From: an uncultured Butyrivibrio sp.
Lineage (GTDB): Bacteria > Bacillota > Clostridia > Lachnospirales > Lachnospiraceae
Length of the DNA: 35,489 nt
Reading direction: 5' to 3'
Assembly: GCA_910577605.1 (NCBI GenBank)
Contig: CAJTON010000028.1
Location: forward strand, 9,478-44,966
Numbering within the stretch: position 1 is the first letter of the stretch; the number at the start of each line of letters is the position of its first letter. Shown here in pieces: positions 8,656 to 16,944 of the stretch. Under the pieces are notes generated by a model that saw nothing but the letters and a program-made list of their open reading frames with translations, did no database searches and had not been told where the DNA came from. The translations under genes were made by a program, and so were the position numbers.

Positions 8656-11600
8656 ATGGCATTCACACATCTGCATGTACATACGGAGTACAGCCTTCTT
8701 GACGGTTCGAGCAAGATCGGAGAGATAACGGCGCGCGCGAAAGAGCTTGGTATGGACAGCATGGCGATAACCGACCACGGAGTGATGTACGGTGTCATTG
8801 ATTTCTATAAAGCGGCAAGGGCGGCAGGCATAAAACCCATACTCGGCTGCGAGGTCTATGTCGCTCCGGGCTCGCGTTTCGATAAGGAAACAGGCGCGAA
8901 CGAGGACAGATATTATCATCTTATCCTGCTCGCGCAGAACAATACCGGATATTCAAATCTTACCAAAATCGTCTCCAAGGGCTTTGTTGACGGTTTTTAT
9001 TACAGACCCCGTGTGGATTACGAGGTTTTGGAACAGTATTCAGAAGGCATTATCTGCCTTAGCGCCTGTCTTGCGGGAGAGGTGCAGAAATATCTTGCCA
9101 GAGGGCTCTATGACGAGGCGTGCAAGTCGGCGCTTCACTATCAGGAAATTTTCGGCAAAGGCAATTTCTTTCTGGAATTGCAGGATCACGGAATATATGA
9201 ACAGAAACTAGTCAATCAGCAGCTTGTGCGTATGAGCAAGGAGCTTGGGATCGACCTTGTTGCGACCAACGACATTCATTACACCTATGCGCAGGACGCT
9301 GAGGCGCATGATATCCTTCTGTGCATTCAGACGGGCAAAAAGGTATCGGACGAGGACAGGATGCGTTATGAAGGCGGTCAGTTTTACTGCAAGTCCGAGG
9401 AGGAGATGCGGGCTCTTTTTCCGTACGCGCCCGAAGCCATCGACAATACGCATAAAATTGCCGAGCGCTGCAATGTCGAGATTGAATTCGGAGTTACCAA
9501 GCTGCCGCAGTTTAAGGTGCCGGAGGGCTTTGACGCGTGGACGTACCTTAACCATCTCTGCGGCGAGGGGCTTATAAGACGCTACGGCGACGGGGCGGAC
9601 GAGCTCCGCGGGCGTCTTGACTATGAGCTTGGCGTTATAAAAGAAATGGGATATGTTGATTATTTCCTTATCGTGTGGGATTTTATCAATTATGCCAAAA
9701 GCAACGGCATCGCGGTAGGTCCGGGGCGCGGCTCGGCGGCCGGCTCGATCGTCGCGTATACGCTGGCGATAACCGACATTGACCCGATCAAATATAATCT
9801 GCTTTTTGAGCGTTTTTTAAACCCTGAACGTATATCCATGCCCGATATCGACATAGATTTCTGCTACGAGCGCAGACCCGAGGTTATCGACTATGTAATG
9901 GAGAAATACGGAAAAGACTGCGTCGTACAGATAATAACCTTCGGCAAGATGCTTGCGAAGGGCGTTATCAAGGATGTGGGAAGGGCGCTTGATATTCCTT
10001 ATTCCAAGACGGACGCGATTTCCAAGATAATTCCCGACAGGCTGCCGGACAAGTCCGTCGTCACCATAGACGACGCGCTTGGCGCGAGCAACGATTTCAG
10101 GGCGCTCTACGAGAACGATCCCGAGGTAAAGAATCTTATCGACATGAGCCGGAAGCTTGAGGGGCTTCCGAGGAACTCGTCCATGCACGCGGCGGGAGTC
10201 GTTATCGGTTCGAAGTCCATAGACGAATTTGTACCGCTCTCAAGGGCGGCGGACGGCACGCTTACAACGCAGTTTACGATGACGACCATTGAGGAGCTGG
10301 GGCTTCTTAAAATGGATTTTCTCGGACTGCGCACGCTTACCGTCATACAGAACGCCGAGAAATATATCAACCAAAGGGGCGGGGCTTCTTTTGACATAAA
10401 TAAAATAGACTACAACGACAGGGCGGTCCTCGATATGATAGGCAGCGGAAAATGCGAAGGAGTTTTTCAGCTTGAAAGTCCCGGCATGAAGAATTTCATG
10501 AAGGAGCTTAAGCCGACCTGCCTTGAGGATATGATAGCCGGAATATCGCTGTACCGTCCGGGTCCGATGGATTTTATTCCCAGATATATAAAGGGTAAAA
10601 ATAACTCGGCTACGGTAAGCTATGACTGTCCGGAGCTTGAGCATATACTCGCGCCCACCTACGGCTGTATAGTTTATCAGGAGCAGGTGATGCAGATAGT
10701 TCGCGACCTCGCAGGATATACTATGGGGCGGAGCGACCTTGTGCGGCGAGCCATGTCCAAGAAAAAACAGTCCGTCATGGAAAAGGAAAGAAAGAATTTC
10801 GTATACGGCAATGAAGAAGAGGGCGTTCCGGGCTGCGTATCCAAAGGCATTCCTGAAGCGGTTGCCTCGCATATTTACGATACGATGATGGACTTTGCCA
10901 AATACGCCTTCAACAAATCGCACGCGGCGTGCTACGCTTATGTAGCGTTTCAGACGGCGTTCCTCAAATATTATTATCCTGTTGAATTCATGGCGGCGCT
11001 TATGTCAAGCGTTATGGACAGCGTGGGCAAGGTATCCGCTTATATACACACCTGCCGTCAGATGGGAATAGAAATACTTCCGCCCGACATAAACGAGGCT
11101 GAGGGCTCCTTCGGCGTGTCGGACAATGCGATCCGCTACGGGCTTTCCGCGATAAAAAGTCTCGGACGTCCCGTAATCGAAGCGGTGGTCGAGGAGCGTG
11201 CGGCTCACGGCAGATACACAGGAATAAAGGACTTTCTCACAAGACTTTCAGGACGCGACATAAACAAAAGAACTCTTGAAAATCTCATAAAGGCGGGTTC
11301 CTTTGACAGCTTCGGACTCACGCGCAGACAGATGATGCTCATGTACTCGGAGATAATGGACAGCCTTTCTCAGGAGCGCAAAAACTCAATATCGGGGCAG
11401 ATGTCGCTTTTTGACATGTTTGAGGCGGAGGATAAGCCGTCCGAGGTCCCCGTACCCGATGTGGGCGAATATGAAAAGGATGAGCTGCTTACCTTTGAAA
11501 AGGAAGTGCTGGGAGTTTATCTTAGCGGGCATCCTCTTGACGAGTACAGCGAGCTCTGGAATAAAAACATAACCAATATGTGCAGCGATTTCGTGCGCGA

Positions 11601-12141
11601 CGAGGAAAGCGGCGATGCGAGAGTACATGACGGCGACCGCGCGGTAGTCGGCGGAATCATATCGGGAATCAGGATAAAGCCGACAAAGAGAGGCAAGAGC
11701 ATGGCGTATTTTAATCTTGAGGACCTTGCGGGCAGCGTAGAGGTGATAGTGTTCCCCAAGCCCTTTCAGGACTACCGCGCCGCTATTCTTGAGGACAGCA
11801 GGGTTTTTGTCAAGGGAAACGTGGACCTTCCTGATATCGACAGACAGAAGAACGGCAAGCTCATATGCAACGAGGTGATTCCTTTTGACTCGCTGCGAAG
11901 GGACGTATGGATAAAATTTCCGGATAAGCAGGCTTATATAGACGCGGAGAAAGAGCTGTACAATATTTTACAGAGTTCGGACGGCAGCGACAGCGTCATA
12001 ATTTACTGCGAGGCGGAAAAAGCGAAAAAGATACTGCCGCCGTCCATGACCGTAAAAGCGGACGCGGAGACGGTCGCAAAGCTTTGCGGGCGGTTCGGTG
12101 AAAAAAATGTCAAAGTAGTGGAAAAAGATATTGAAAAATAA
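8656..12141 (+). CDS. dnaE: DNA polymerase III alpha subunit DnaE
   Basis: 1161 residues. Replicative polymerase of the C family; in low-GC Gram-positives DnaE works with PolC, extending primers. The N-terminal PHP domain begins THLHVHTEYSLLDG with its His-x-His metal ligands. The active-site aspartates are in PDIDIDF (Asp397, Asp399) and MDFLGLRTL (Asp554). An internal clamp-binding motif QMSLF lies at about residues 915-919, followed by an OB-fold domain (GGIISGIRIKPTKRGK). GGAGG is at 8645-8649. The gene sits between crh and pfkA, as in many clostridia. Confidence 0.97.
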   Translation: MAFTHLHVHTEYSLLDGSSKIGEITARAKELGMDSMAITDHGVMYGVIDFYKAARAAGIKPILGCEVYVAPGSRFDKETGANEDRYYHLILLAQNNTGYSNLTKIVSKGFVDGFYYRPRVDYEVLEQYSEGIICLSACLAGEVQKYLARGLYDEACKSALHYQEIFGKGNFFLELQDHGIYEQKLVNQQLVRMSKELGIDLVATNDIHYTYAQDAEAHDILLCIQTGKKVSDEDRMRYEGGQFYCKSEEEMRALFPYAPEAIDNTHKIAERCNVEIEFGVTKLPQFKVPEGFDAWTYLNHLCGEGLIRRYGDGADELRGRLDYELGVIKEMGYVDYFLIVWDFINYAKSNGIAVGPGRGSAAGSIVAYTLAITDIDPIKYNLLFERFLNPERISMPDIDIDFCYERRPEVIDYVMEKYGKDCVVQIITFGKMLAKGVIKDVGRALDIPYSKTDAISKIIPDRLPDKSVVTIDDALGASNDFRALYENDPEVKNLIDMSRKLEGLPRNSSMHAAGVVIGSKSIDEFVPLSRAADGTLTTQFTMTTIEELGLLKMDFLGLRTLTVIQNAEKYINQRGGASFDINKIDYNDRAVLDMIGSGKCEGVFQLESPGMKNFMKELKPTCLEDMIAGISLYRPGPMDFIPRYIKGKNNSATVSYDCPELEHILAPTYGCIVYQEQVMQIVRDLAGYTMGRSDLVRRAMSKKKQSVMEKERKNFVYGNEEEGVPGCVSKGIPEAVASHIYDTMMDFAKYAFNKSHAACYAYVAFQTAFLKYYYPVEFMAALMSSVMDSVGKVSAYIHTCRQMGIEILPPDINEAEGSFGVSDNAIRYGLSAIKSLGRPVIEAVVEERAAHGRYTGIKDFLTRLSGRDINKRTLENLIKAGSFDSFGLTRRQMMLMYSEIMDSLSQERKNSISGQMSLFDMFEAEDKPSEVPVPDVGEYEKDELLTFEKEVLGVYLSGHPLDEYSELWNKNITNMCSDFVRDEESGDARVHDGDRAVVGGIISGIRIKPTKRGKSMAYFNLEDLAGSVEVIVFPKPFQDYRAAILEDSRVFVKGNVDLPDIDRQKNGKLICNEVIPFDSLRRDVWIKFPDKQAYIDAEKELYNILQSSDGSDSVIIYCEAEKAKKILPPSMTVKADAETVAKLCGRFGEKNVKVVEKDIEK

Positions 12142-12196
12142 TCGAAACTGGCATAAAATCAAATCTGTATACAGAGACATATTCGGAGGTATTGAA

Positions 12197-13168
12197 ATGG
12201 CAGATATAAAGACGATCGGAGTTCTTACAAGCGGAGGCGACGCGCCCGGAATGAACGCGGCGATAAGAGCCGTCGTAAGGACAGGTCTTGCTAAGGGACT
12301 TAAAGTAAAAGGCATTCTTAAGGGCTATAACGGGCTTCTTAACGAAGAGATAATTGATATGAACGCTACGAGCGTATCAGACACGATAGACAGGGGCGGC
12401 ACCATTCTTTACACCGCGAGATGTCTTGAATTCATAGATCCCGAGTATCAGAACAGGGGAGCCGATATATGCAGGAAATACGGCATAGACGGTCTTGTTG
12501 TCATAGGCGGGGACGGCTCCTTCAAGGGCGCGCAGAAGCTTTCGGCGCTCGGAATAAACACGATAGGCGTGCCGGGAACGATCGACCTTGATATTGCCTG
12601 CACGGATTATACGATAGGATTTGACACGGCTATCAACACGGCAATGAGGGCTATCGACAGGATAAGGGACACCTCGACCTCGCACGAGAGATGCTCTATT
12701 ATCGAGGTCATGGGGCGCAACGCCGGACATATCGCGCTGTGGTGCGGAATCGCCAACGGAGCGGAGGATATTCTTCTCCCCGGCAAGTACGATTTTAACG
12801 AGGAAAGAATAATAAACAGCATTATAGAGAACAAAAAGCGCGGCAAGAAGCACCACATCATCGTCAACGCCGAGGGAATAGGACATTCCACTTCGATGGC
12901 GAAGCGTATCGAGGAGGCGACGGGAGTCGAGACAAGGGCTACTATCCTCGGGCATATGCAGCGCGGCGGAAGCCCTACCTGTAAGGACCGCGTGTACGCG
13001 TCCATGATGGGCTCGTATGCTACGCAGCTTCTCTGCGAGGGCAAGTCCAACAGGGTTGTTGCTTACCACGGCGGAGAATTTGTGGATTTTGACATTGACG
13101 AAGCTCTTGCAATGACAAAGGATGTTGACGAGCATATGTATGAAGTCAGCAAACTCCTTTGCAGATAG
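12197..13168 (+). CDS. pfkA: ATP-dependent 6-phosphofructokinase
   Basis: 323 residues, the bacterial PfkA length. It phosphorylates fructose-6-phosphate to fructose-1,6-bisphosphate, the committed step of glycolysis. The N-terminal GVLTSGGDAPGMNAAIR and GGDGSFKGA are diagnostic; Gly in GGDGS and Gly in PGTID point to ATP rather than PPi as donor. The active-site segment reads TIDLD, with Leu replacing the usual Asn between the two kept aspartates. GGAGGT is at 12185-12190, so ATG 12197 is preferred to an in-frame ATG at 12131 that overlaps dnaE. The dnaE-pfkA order is common in Firmicutes. Confidence 0.94.
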   Translation: MADIKTIGVLTSGGDAPGMNAAIRAVVRTGLAKGLKVKGILKGYNGLLNEEIIDMNATSVSDTIDRGGTILYTARCLEFIDPEYQNRGADICRKYGIDGLVVIGGDGSFKGAQKLSALGINTIGVPGTIDLDIACTDYTIGFDTAINTAMRAIDRIRDTSTSHERCSIIEVMGRNAGHIALWCGIANGAEDILLPGKYDFNEERIINSIIENKKRGKKHHIIVNAEGIGHSTSMAKRIEEATGVETRATILGHMQRGGSPTCKDRVYASMMGSYATQLLCEGKSNRVVAYHGGEFVDFDIDEALAMTKDVDEHMYEVSKLLCR

Positions 13169-13176
13169 GTGACGGA

Positions 13177-13959
13177 GTGATTACATCCACATCCAATTCA
13201 CAGGTTAAAAATATTGTCAGTCTGCTCAAGAAGTCCGGGGAAAGAAAACGCCGCGGACTTTTTGTAATTGAAGGAATCCGTATGTTCAAGGAGGTTCCTT
13301 TTGAAAGCGTGCAGAATGTCTACGCATCCGAGAGCTTTGCGAAGGACAACGTGGCGCTTCTTGACGGATACAGATATGAGGTCGTAAGGGACGACATTTT
13401 TGAGCGTATGTCGGATACAAAAACTCCGCAGGGTATTCTTGCGTCGGTGAGTATGCCGAGGTACTCTATGGATGATATTCTCGGCAAAAGACATGCTCCG
13501 CTGATAGTCGTACTTGAAAATATTCAGGACCCCGGCAATCTCGGAACTATAATCAGGACGGCGGAGGGCGCGGGAGCCGACGGCATAATAATGTCGCGAG
13601 ACACCGCCGACATATTTAATCCGAAGACTGTCCGTTCGACAATGGGATCGCTTTTCAGAATGCCTTTTGTTTATGCGGAGGATATATGCGCCGCGGTGCG
13701 GAATTTGTCCGATAAAGGAATAAATACCTGTGCCGCTCATCTTGAGGGCGCGGAGGAATATTATAATATTGACTACTGTCTGCCGACGGCGGTACTGATC
13801 GGAAACGAGGGCGGCGGACTGACGAAGGAAATTACAAAGGCGGCGAGGAGCCGCATAAAAATTCCTATGCGCGGGAAGCTTGAATCCTTGAACGCGGCAG
13901 TTTCGACCGCAGTTCTTTTGTATGAGGCGGCAAGGCAGAGAGAGCTGAAAGCCCGATAA
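13177..13959 (+). CDS. TrmH/SpoU-family RNA 2'-O-methyltransferase
   Basis: 260-residue SPOUT methyltransferase using S-adenosylmethionine, probably acting on rRNA (RlmB/TsnR-like). It has an N-terminal L30e-like substrate-binding domain (GLFVIEGIRMFKE) and the three SpoU motifs: LENIQDPGNLGTIIRTAEG, LIGNEGGGL and IPMRGKLESLNAAVS, which form the trefoil knot. I chose GTG at 13177, preceded by AGGTGA, over a TTG at 13159 inside pfkA. The exact modified base cannot be read from sequence. Confidence 0.88.
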   Translation: MITSTSNSQVKNIVSLLKKSGERKRRGLFVIEGIRMFKEVPFESVQNVYASESFAKDNVALLDGYRYEVVRDDIFERMSDTKTPQGILASVSMPRYSMDDILGKRHAPLIVVLENIQDPGNLGTIIRTAEGAGADGIIMSRDTADIFNPKTVRSTMGSLFRMPFVYAEDICAAVRNLSDKGINTCAAHLEGAEEYYNIDYCLPTAVLIGNEGGGLTKEITKAARSRIKIPMRGKLESLNAAVSTAVLLYEAARQRELKAR

Positions 13960-14003
13960 AATAAGGCTTTGGAGGGGAGTGAAAAGTTGTCGAAGATAAG
14001 GGT

Positions 14004-14032
14004 TTGACAAAGTCTGTTAAATCTGTTAGAAT
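14004..14032 (+). promoter_or_regulatory. Vegetative promoter for the SleB-like gene
   Basis: TTGACA at 14004-14009, 17 bases, TAGAAT at 14027-14032. This is a near-perfect sigma-A promoter. It starts a new transcription unit after the TrmH gene and leaves a leader of about 65 bases. Confidence 0.8.
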
Positions 14033-14040
14033 ACTTTGTA

Positions 14041-14060
14041 ACAAAATTTAATAATTTTGT
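14041..14060. promoter_or_regulatory. Inverted repeat in the leader of the SleB-like gene
   Basis: ACAAAATT (14041-14048), TAAT, AATTTTGT (14053-14060): a perfect 8-bp dyad just after the expected transcription start. It is embedded in two direct copies of TTTGTAACA (about 14036 and 14056). It could be an operator or a weak RNA hairpin. Confidence 0.5.
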
Positions 14061-14106
14061 AACATTTAATCTTTATAAGAAAGAACTTATAATATTGGAG
14101 GTTAAT

Positions 14107-15408
14107 ATGAGATTCAAAAGCAAGAAGGCAGCGGTGCTCACTGTGTTAGCTTTGCTACTGGTCGTGCAGGCTGTTTTTGCCGGTATTAGCAATACTTCCG
14201 ATAGCAGAGCGGTCACCATGGCGGAAGCCCAGGGCGGCATGACAGAGTACGGTTCGGATATCACGGCTGCCGTAGACAGCGCTGATAAATCGGAATCGCA
14301 GACGGAGGATAATACCGTATCAATCACCGAAGAAGAAGTAGTATCTGCGGACTTGAACGTCGTATACAGAAGCACACTTACTTTGACAGAGGCAGTCGAT
14401 AAATTTGAAGGAAATATTGACAAAGGTGATTACGACAACAAAATAGTATCTTATACCAGCGAAAGGCTTTGCATTTACGCGGAGCCGGATTTTACTTCCG
14501 AACTTCTCGGAGTTATGTATTCGGGAAGCGAGGGAGAGGTAGTTGAAGCAGGCGAGGAATGGAGCAAGATAACGTCCGGCGGTATTACCGGATATGTCAG
14601 GAATGTAAATGTTCTTTTCGGAAAAGAAGCAGAGGTCATAGCTTCCACGCTCGGACACAAGACGACAAAGGTTGTGGACGGCGGAGCGGCGGTTTACGAC
14701 GGCGCTTCACGCAGCTCGCGTCAGCTCGGCACGATTGCCGGGGGCGGCGAGGTCGAAGTGCTTGACAGCGTGAACGGATTCTTTATGGTTTCGTACAAGG
14801 ACGAATACGGTTATATCCTTTCCGAGGACATCATCGTTAATTACGGTCTTGACACCGCTATTTCCATCGAGGTGGAAAAGCAGCGTCAGGAGGAGGAAGC
14901 GGCGGCGGCAGCCAAAAAAGCGGCAGATGAGGCGGCGGCAGCAGCGGCAGCAGCGGCGGCAGCGGCGAAGAAGAACAGCTCAGTTACCACCGGAAGCGTC
15001 AGGGGAGCATACGCGGCTACGCCTGAGGAGATACACCTCCTTGCGGCTATCGTATACTGGGAGTCAGGCTGGGAGCCTGCGCACGGACAGCTCGCGGTTG
15101 CGAACGTGGTGCTTAACCGTGTGCTTTCACCGAGATTTTCTCAGAATACTATCGCGAGCGTAATATACGCGCCCGGTCAGTTTACCGGAGTTGCGGAAAA
15201 CGGCGCGCCTTCCGCAAGGTTTCAGCAGGTGCTCAACATGACTAACGAACAGCTCAATGTAAGGGGCTGCTACGATGCGGCGGTAAAGGCCTTGTCCGGT
15301 CAGAACAACATCGAGGACTACGCATTCTTTATCAGCGTAAAGAAAGCGAATTACGCCCGCTACACAAAGTACACTATAATCAACAATCACTGCTTTTATA
15401 TGTTTTAA
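14107..15408 (+). CDS. Secreted SleB-type cell wall hydrolase with SH3 domains
   Basis: 433 residues. The signal peptide or membrane anchor is at about 1-29 (RFKSKKAAVLTVLALLLVVQ). Two bacterial SH3-like domains follow at about 114-172 and 181-245 (VVDGGAAVYDGASRSSRQLG). A charged then almost pure alanine linker lies at about 256-290. The C-terminal Hydrolase_2 domain, about 305-433, has the SleB/CwlJ features AAIVYWESGWEP, VANVVLNRV and YAPGQFTG. Such enzymes are lytic or amidase enzymes acting on spore cortex or wall peptidoglycan. The SH3 domains suggest general wall binding rather than a cortex-only role. ATG 14107 has TTGGAGG at 14095-14101. It has its own promoter and terminator. Confidence 0.88.
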   Translation: MRFKSKKAAVLTVLALLLVVQAVFAGISNTSDSRAVTMAEAQGGMTEYGSDITAAVDSADKSESQTEDNTVSITEEEVVSADLNVVYRSTLTLTEAVDKFEGNIDKGDYDNKIVSYTSERLCIYAEPDFTSELLGVMYSGSEGEVVEAGEEWSKITSGGITGYVRNVNVLFGKEAEVIASTLGHKTTKVVDGGAAVYDGASRSSRQLGTIAGGGEVEVLDSVNGFFMVSYKDEYGYILSEDIIVNYGLDTAISIEVEKQRQEEEAAAAAKKAADEAAAAAAAAAAAAKKNSSVTTGSVRGAYAATPEEIHLLAAIVYWESGWEPAHGQLAVANVVLNRVLSPRFSQNTIASVIYAPGQFTGVAENGAPSARFQQVLNMTNEQLNVRGCYDAAVKALSGQNNIEDYAFFISVKKANYARYTKYTIINNHCFYMF

Positions 15409-15428
15409 AAAAGAATGATTCAATAGGG

Positions 15429-15472
15429 AACCGTCTCAGCGCCCGCAGGGTGATGGGACGGTTTTTTATTTT
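15429..15472 (+). terminator. Rho-independent terminator after the SleB-like gene
   Basis: Stem AACCGTCTCA (15429-15438) with TGGGACGGTT (15454-15463), ten pairs including one G-U, followed by a T-rich tract to 15472. It lies 20 bases after the stop codon. Confidence 0.88.
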
Positions 15473-15511
15473 GCCCGCGAAATTAATACATAATCAAAAG
15501 AAAAGTCTTAA

Positions 15512-15540
15512 TTGCAAACGCGGGCATTTCTCTGTATAAT
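15512..15540 (+). promoter_or_regulatory. Promoter of the HAD hydrolase gene
   Basis: TTGCAA (15512-15517), 17 bases, TATAAT (15535-15540), 35 bases before the ATG at 15576. Confidence 0.8.
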
Positions 15541-15575
15541 AAAAGATATTTTGGATGAGAGGATAAATTATTTCC

Positions 15576-16205
15576 ATGACAAAAAAGAGAATACTTCTGC
15601 TTGATATGTATGGAGTAATCATAAAAGAAAGCAAAGGATATTTTATTCCGTACACATTTGAGCATTTTGACAGAAAAGAATACGACAGGCTCACAAGGGC
15701 TTTTCGTGAGGAGGGCTTATTTACGAAAGTCCAAAACGGAGAATTCAGCTCCGATGAATTTTTGTCATTGCTTGGCTATGCTGCCCCGGCGGAATCGGCG
15801 CGCGATTATCTGACTAATTTTTTGACGCTCGATCCGGATTTCCTGAAATTTGCGGAAAGCAATTATAAGGAATACGATTTTGTACTGCTTTCAAACGATG
15901 TGAAGGAATGGAGCAAATATTTATTTGAATTGCACGGACTTCAAAAATATTTTAAAGATTGCATTGTCAGCGGGGAAGTCCATATGCGCAAGCCTGAAAG
16001 CCGGATTTTTACCTATGCGACGGAGCATTTGCAGTGCAGCCCGCGGGAATGTATTTTTGTCGATAACAGCGCTAAAAATCTGAAAGCTGCGCAAGAATCA
16101 GGAATAGACACGGTTCTGTTTAACAGGGATAACGAGGTTTATTCCGGTGATATTGTAAATGATTTTAATGAGCTGGATCGTTTTCTCAAAAAGCTTGACG
16201 GATAA
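15576..16205 (+). CDS. HAD-superfamily hydrolase
   Basis: 209 residues, cytosolic. Motif I is LLDMYGV with nucleophile Asp10; motif II is LLSND, motif III is the Lys in RKPESRIF, and motif IV is FVDNS. An alpha-helical cap lies between motifs I and II (YihX/epoxide-hydrolase-N or haloacid-dehalogenase subfamily). At +2 from the nucleophile there is Tyr12, not the Asp that phosphatases use as general acid; Tyr at this place is the L-2-haloacid dehalogenase pattern (DxYGT). The gene is a single unit with its own promoter. Substrate unknown. Confidence 0.8.
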   Translation: MTKKRILLLDMYGVIIKESKGYFIPYTFEHFDRKEYDRLTRAFREEGLFTKVQNGEFSSDEFLSLLGYAAPAESARDYLTNFLTLDPDFLKFAESNYKEYDFVLLSNDVKEWSKYLFELHGLQKYFKDCIVSGEVHMRKPESRIFTYATEHLQCSPRECIFVDNSAKNLKAAQESGIDTVLFNRDNEVYSGDIVNDFNELDRFLKKLDG

Positions 16206-16322
16206 AAGGGGCACAGTTATTGTAATACATGGTATTTATAACGGTATGCCCGTGGATGGGTGTATCATCGACGGCATGATGTTTTCAAAATCTGACAAAA
16301 TCTGACTGGATTTTTTATCATA

Positions 16323-16351
16323 TTGAAAAAAAGCATAAAATAAAGTATACT
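16323..16351 (+). promoter_or_regulatory. Promoter of the NfeD-SPFH operon
   Basis: TTGAAA (16323-16328), 17 bases, TATACT (16346-16351), about 80 bases before the NfeD-like start. Confidence 0.75.
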
Positions 16352-16430
16352 AAAAACAACTGGCAGAGTTACGCGTTTTGATGCGTGGCGATGTCGTGGA
16401 TAGTTACTTATACGGATAGGAGGAAAAATT

Positions 16431-16889
16431 ATGGAACCTGTTATCTGGGTGTGGCTTGGCGTGCTTGTGCTTTTTGTCGTATGCGAATTGATAACTCCAA
16501 CTCTTACGACGATATGGTTCGCGGGCGGAGCGTTAGTTGCCTTTGTGATGGCGCTGTTCAAGCTTCCGCTTTTTGCGCAGATAGCGGCATTTTTTGCGGT
16601 ATCGCTTGTATTGCTTTTTTTTACACGACCTGTTTTTACCAAAATATTCAAAATAGGTTCGGCAAAGACTAATGTTGAAGGACTTATAGGAAGAAAGGCG
16701 AAGGTCGTTTCCGAGATAGACAATAACAGGCAGACAGGGTGCGCCGTTGTCGGCGGACAGGAATGGACGGCGCGCGCCGAGGACGACGCCGAAATAATTC
16801 CGGCGGACGCAATGGTTGAGATCGTAAATATTTCCGGAGTAAAATTAATAGTGAAACGGCTTCGCGAGAGCGAAGAGAAAACGCTTTAG
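16431..16889 (+). CDS. NfeD-family membrane protein
   Basis: 152 residues. Two to three hydrophobic segments (about residues 4-22, 28-45, 48-64) precede a C-terminal soluble OB-fold domain (GLIGRKAKVVSEID to VEIVNISGVKLIVKR). NfeD-like proteins partner with SPFH/stomatin proteins encoded next to them, as here, and are thought to help organise membrane microdomains. AGGAGG lies just upstream of ATG 16431. Confidence 0.85.
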   Translation: MEPVIWVWLGVLVLFVVCELITPTLTTIWFAGGALVAFVMALFKLPLFAQIAAFFAVSLVLLFFTRPVFTKIFKIGSAKTNVEGLIGRKAKVVSEIDNNRQTGCAVVGGQEWTARAEDDAEIIPADAMVEIVNISGVKLIVKRLRESEEKTL

Positions 16890-16899
16890 GGTGAACAAT

Positions 16900-16936
16900 A
16901 TGCGCTGAAAAACAGCGCATGTATAAGGAAAGGAGA
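16900..16936 (+). promoter_or_regulatory. Leader hairpin with start-stop mini-ORF before the SPFH gene
   Basis: A perfect 8-bp stem, ATGCGCTG (16900-16907) and CAGCGCAT (16913-16920), with loop AAAAA, then four bases and AAGGAAAGGAG. The left arm reads ATG-CGC-TGA, a one-codon ORF. The same arrangement (stem, CAT, four bases, AAGGAAA) occurs in the argF leader at 20203-20290. Confidence 0.65.
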
Positions 16937-16944
16937 TAAAGGAT

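Noticed and set aside
12377..13135. Long minus-strand open frame opposite pfkA
   Set aside because: It mirrors a well-conserved gene, has no recognisable protein or ribosome binding site, and arises from GC-rich codon bias.
16287..16306. Tandem AAAATCTGAC repeat
   Set aside because: Only two 10-base copies upstream of a promoter; too short to interpret.
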